Positions 63,629-64,000 of a DNA stretch of 64,000 nucleotides are shown piece after piece. Under the pieces are notes generated by a model. The model saw only the letters and a program-made list of their open reading frames with translations. It ran no database searches and had not been told where the DNA came from. The translations under genes and the position numbers were made by a program. Numbering within the stretch: position 1 is the first letter of the stretch; each line of letters opens with the position of its first letter. Origin of the DNA: Yersinia rochesterensis (GTDB lineage Bacteria > Pseudomonadota > Gammaproteobacteria > Enterobacterales > Enterobacteriaceae); contig NZ_CP032482.1 of assembly GCF_003600645.1 (NCBI RefSeq), positions 1,674,001 through 1,738,000 on the forward strand, read 5' to 3'.

Positions 63629-64000
63629 ATCTATTGCTTCCCCCGATCGTCGTATCCTGCCGGAGGAGATGCGCTGGCCGGTGGCGCTGGCCGAGCGCTA
63701 TACGCAACGCGGCTACTGGCAGCCGGAAACGCTCGGCCAGTTGATTCTGCAATGGCGGCAGTATGGTGACCGCACCGCCCTGATCGAACCGGACCGCAGC
63801 TGGAGCTATCACCAGTTAATCAACCAGGCCTGTCGTTTCGCCGGTGAACTCCGGCAGCGAGGGATGCAAAGCGGGGAAACGGCCGTCATTCAGTTGCCCA
63901 ACGGGGCCGATTTCGTGGTGGCCTTGTTCGCGACGATCCTCAACGGGGCGGTGCCCGTGCTGATGCTACCGGCTCACCGCCAGCGTGAAATCCTGCACGT
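63621..64000 (+). CDS. Aryl-AMP ligase (salicylate or 2,3-dihydroxybenzoate), N-terminal part
   Basis: 127 codons run to the window edge. The start MSESIASPDRRILPEEM overlaps the methyltransferase gene. The sequence RWPVALAERYTQRGYWQPETLGQLI and the later VIQLPNGADFVVALFATILNGAVPVLMLPAHRQ matches the beginning of EntE/PchD/YbtE-type ligases. It should activate the aryl cap and load it on the ArCP of NRPS 1. The residue that tells salicylate from dihydroxybenzoate lies beyond the window. No salicylate or DHB synthesis gene is seen inside the window. Confidence 0.9.
   Translation, partial: MSESIASPDRRILPEEMRWPVALAERYTQRGYWQPETLGQLILQWRQYGDRTALIEPDRSWSYHQLINQACRFAGELRQRGMQSGETAVIQLPNGADFVVALFATILNGAVPVLMLPAHRQREILH

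Overview
The window looks like chromosomal DNA of an environmental or enteric Yersinia (Yersiniaceae, Enterobacterales). The evidence is the Salmonella-like cbi/cob gene order, a xapR/xapA/xapB locus, Yersinia-type ERIC palindromes, a cheV gene with a flagellar promoter, and a tRNA-Asn whose 3' end matches the integration core known from the Yersinia high-pathogenicity island (HPI). No species can be named from sequence alone.

Layout. 1-10.8 kb: the distal part of an anaerobic cobalamin operon (cbiG'-H-J-K-L-M-N-Q-O-P-cobU-S-C-T), tightly packed with ATGA, GTGA and TAATG overlaps. 10.9-16.5 kb: a xanthosine/purine nucleoside locus (xapR, an EamA transporter, xapA, xapB). Here xapB is split by an intact IS10-group (IS4 family) element with a 9-10 bp target duplication. 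16.6-19.6 kb: argG and a YeeO-like MATE exporter. 20.0-24.2 kb: an operon of unknown substrate (PTS-EIIC-like permease, TIM-barrel protein, Cof-type HAD phosphatase, DeoR regulator). 24.3-28.8 kb: an MFS transporter plus a beta-lactamase-fold hydrolase divergent from a LysR regulator, then cheV. 29.07-29.15 kb: tRNA-Asn(GTT) with its own promoter and terminator. 29.3-40.4 kb: a chaperone-usher fimbrial operon (subunit, chaperone, usher, adhesin, second chaperone), preceded by a BvgS/EvgS-type hybrid sensor kinase and a FimZ/EvgA-type response regulator.

41.05 kb to the right edge: base composition becomes clearly richer in G+C. The junction carries a bare 16-bp copy of the tRNA-Asn 3' end next to a tRNA-type terminator. 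This is what the left boundary of an island integrated in a second tRNA-Asn copy should look like. After a LysR/RidA-like/oxidoreductase group comes a thiazoline-type NRPS locus: a divergent phosphopantetheinyl transferase and one tight operon. The operon encodes a 3192-aa synthetase (ArCP then three Cy-A-PCP modules), an 1807-aa synthetase (TubC-type docking domain, Cy-A with an embedded methyltransferase, PCP, TE), a saccharopine-dehydrogenase-fold protein, a thiazolinyl imide reductase of the YbtU/Irp3/PchG family, a type II thioesterase, a free methyltransferase, and the start of an aryl-AMP ligase that runs off the window.

The locus uses the pyochelin/yersiniabactin logic: an aryl cap on ArCP, cyclodehydrated Cys-type residues, one ring reduced and methylated. 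It has four consecutive cyclization modules and no polyketide module in view. Two adenylation domains have a non-cysteine pocket and the terminal thioesterase has a Cys nucleophile. I could not match it to a characterised siderophore from memory. It is the best candidate here for an undescribed system, probably a metallophore, on an HPI-like but distinct island. Metal binding and product structure are inferences.
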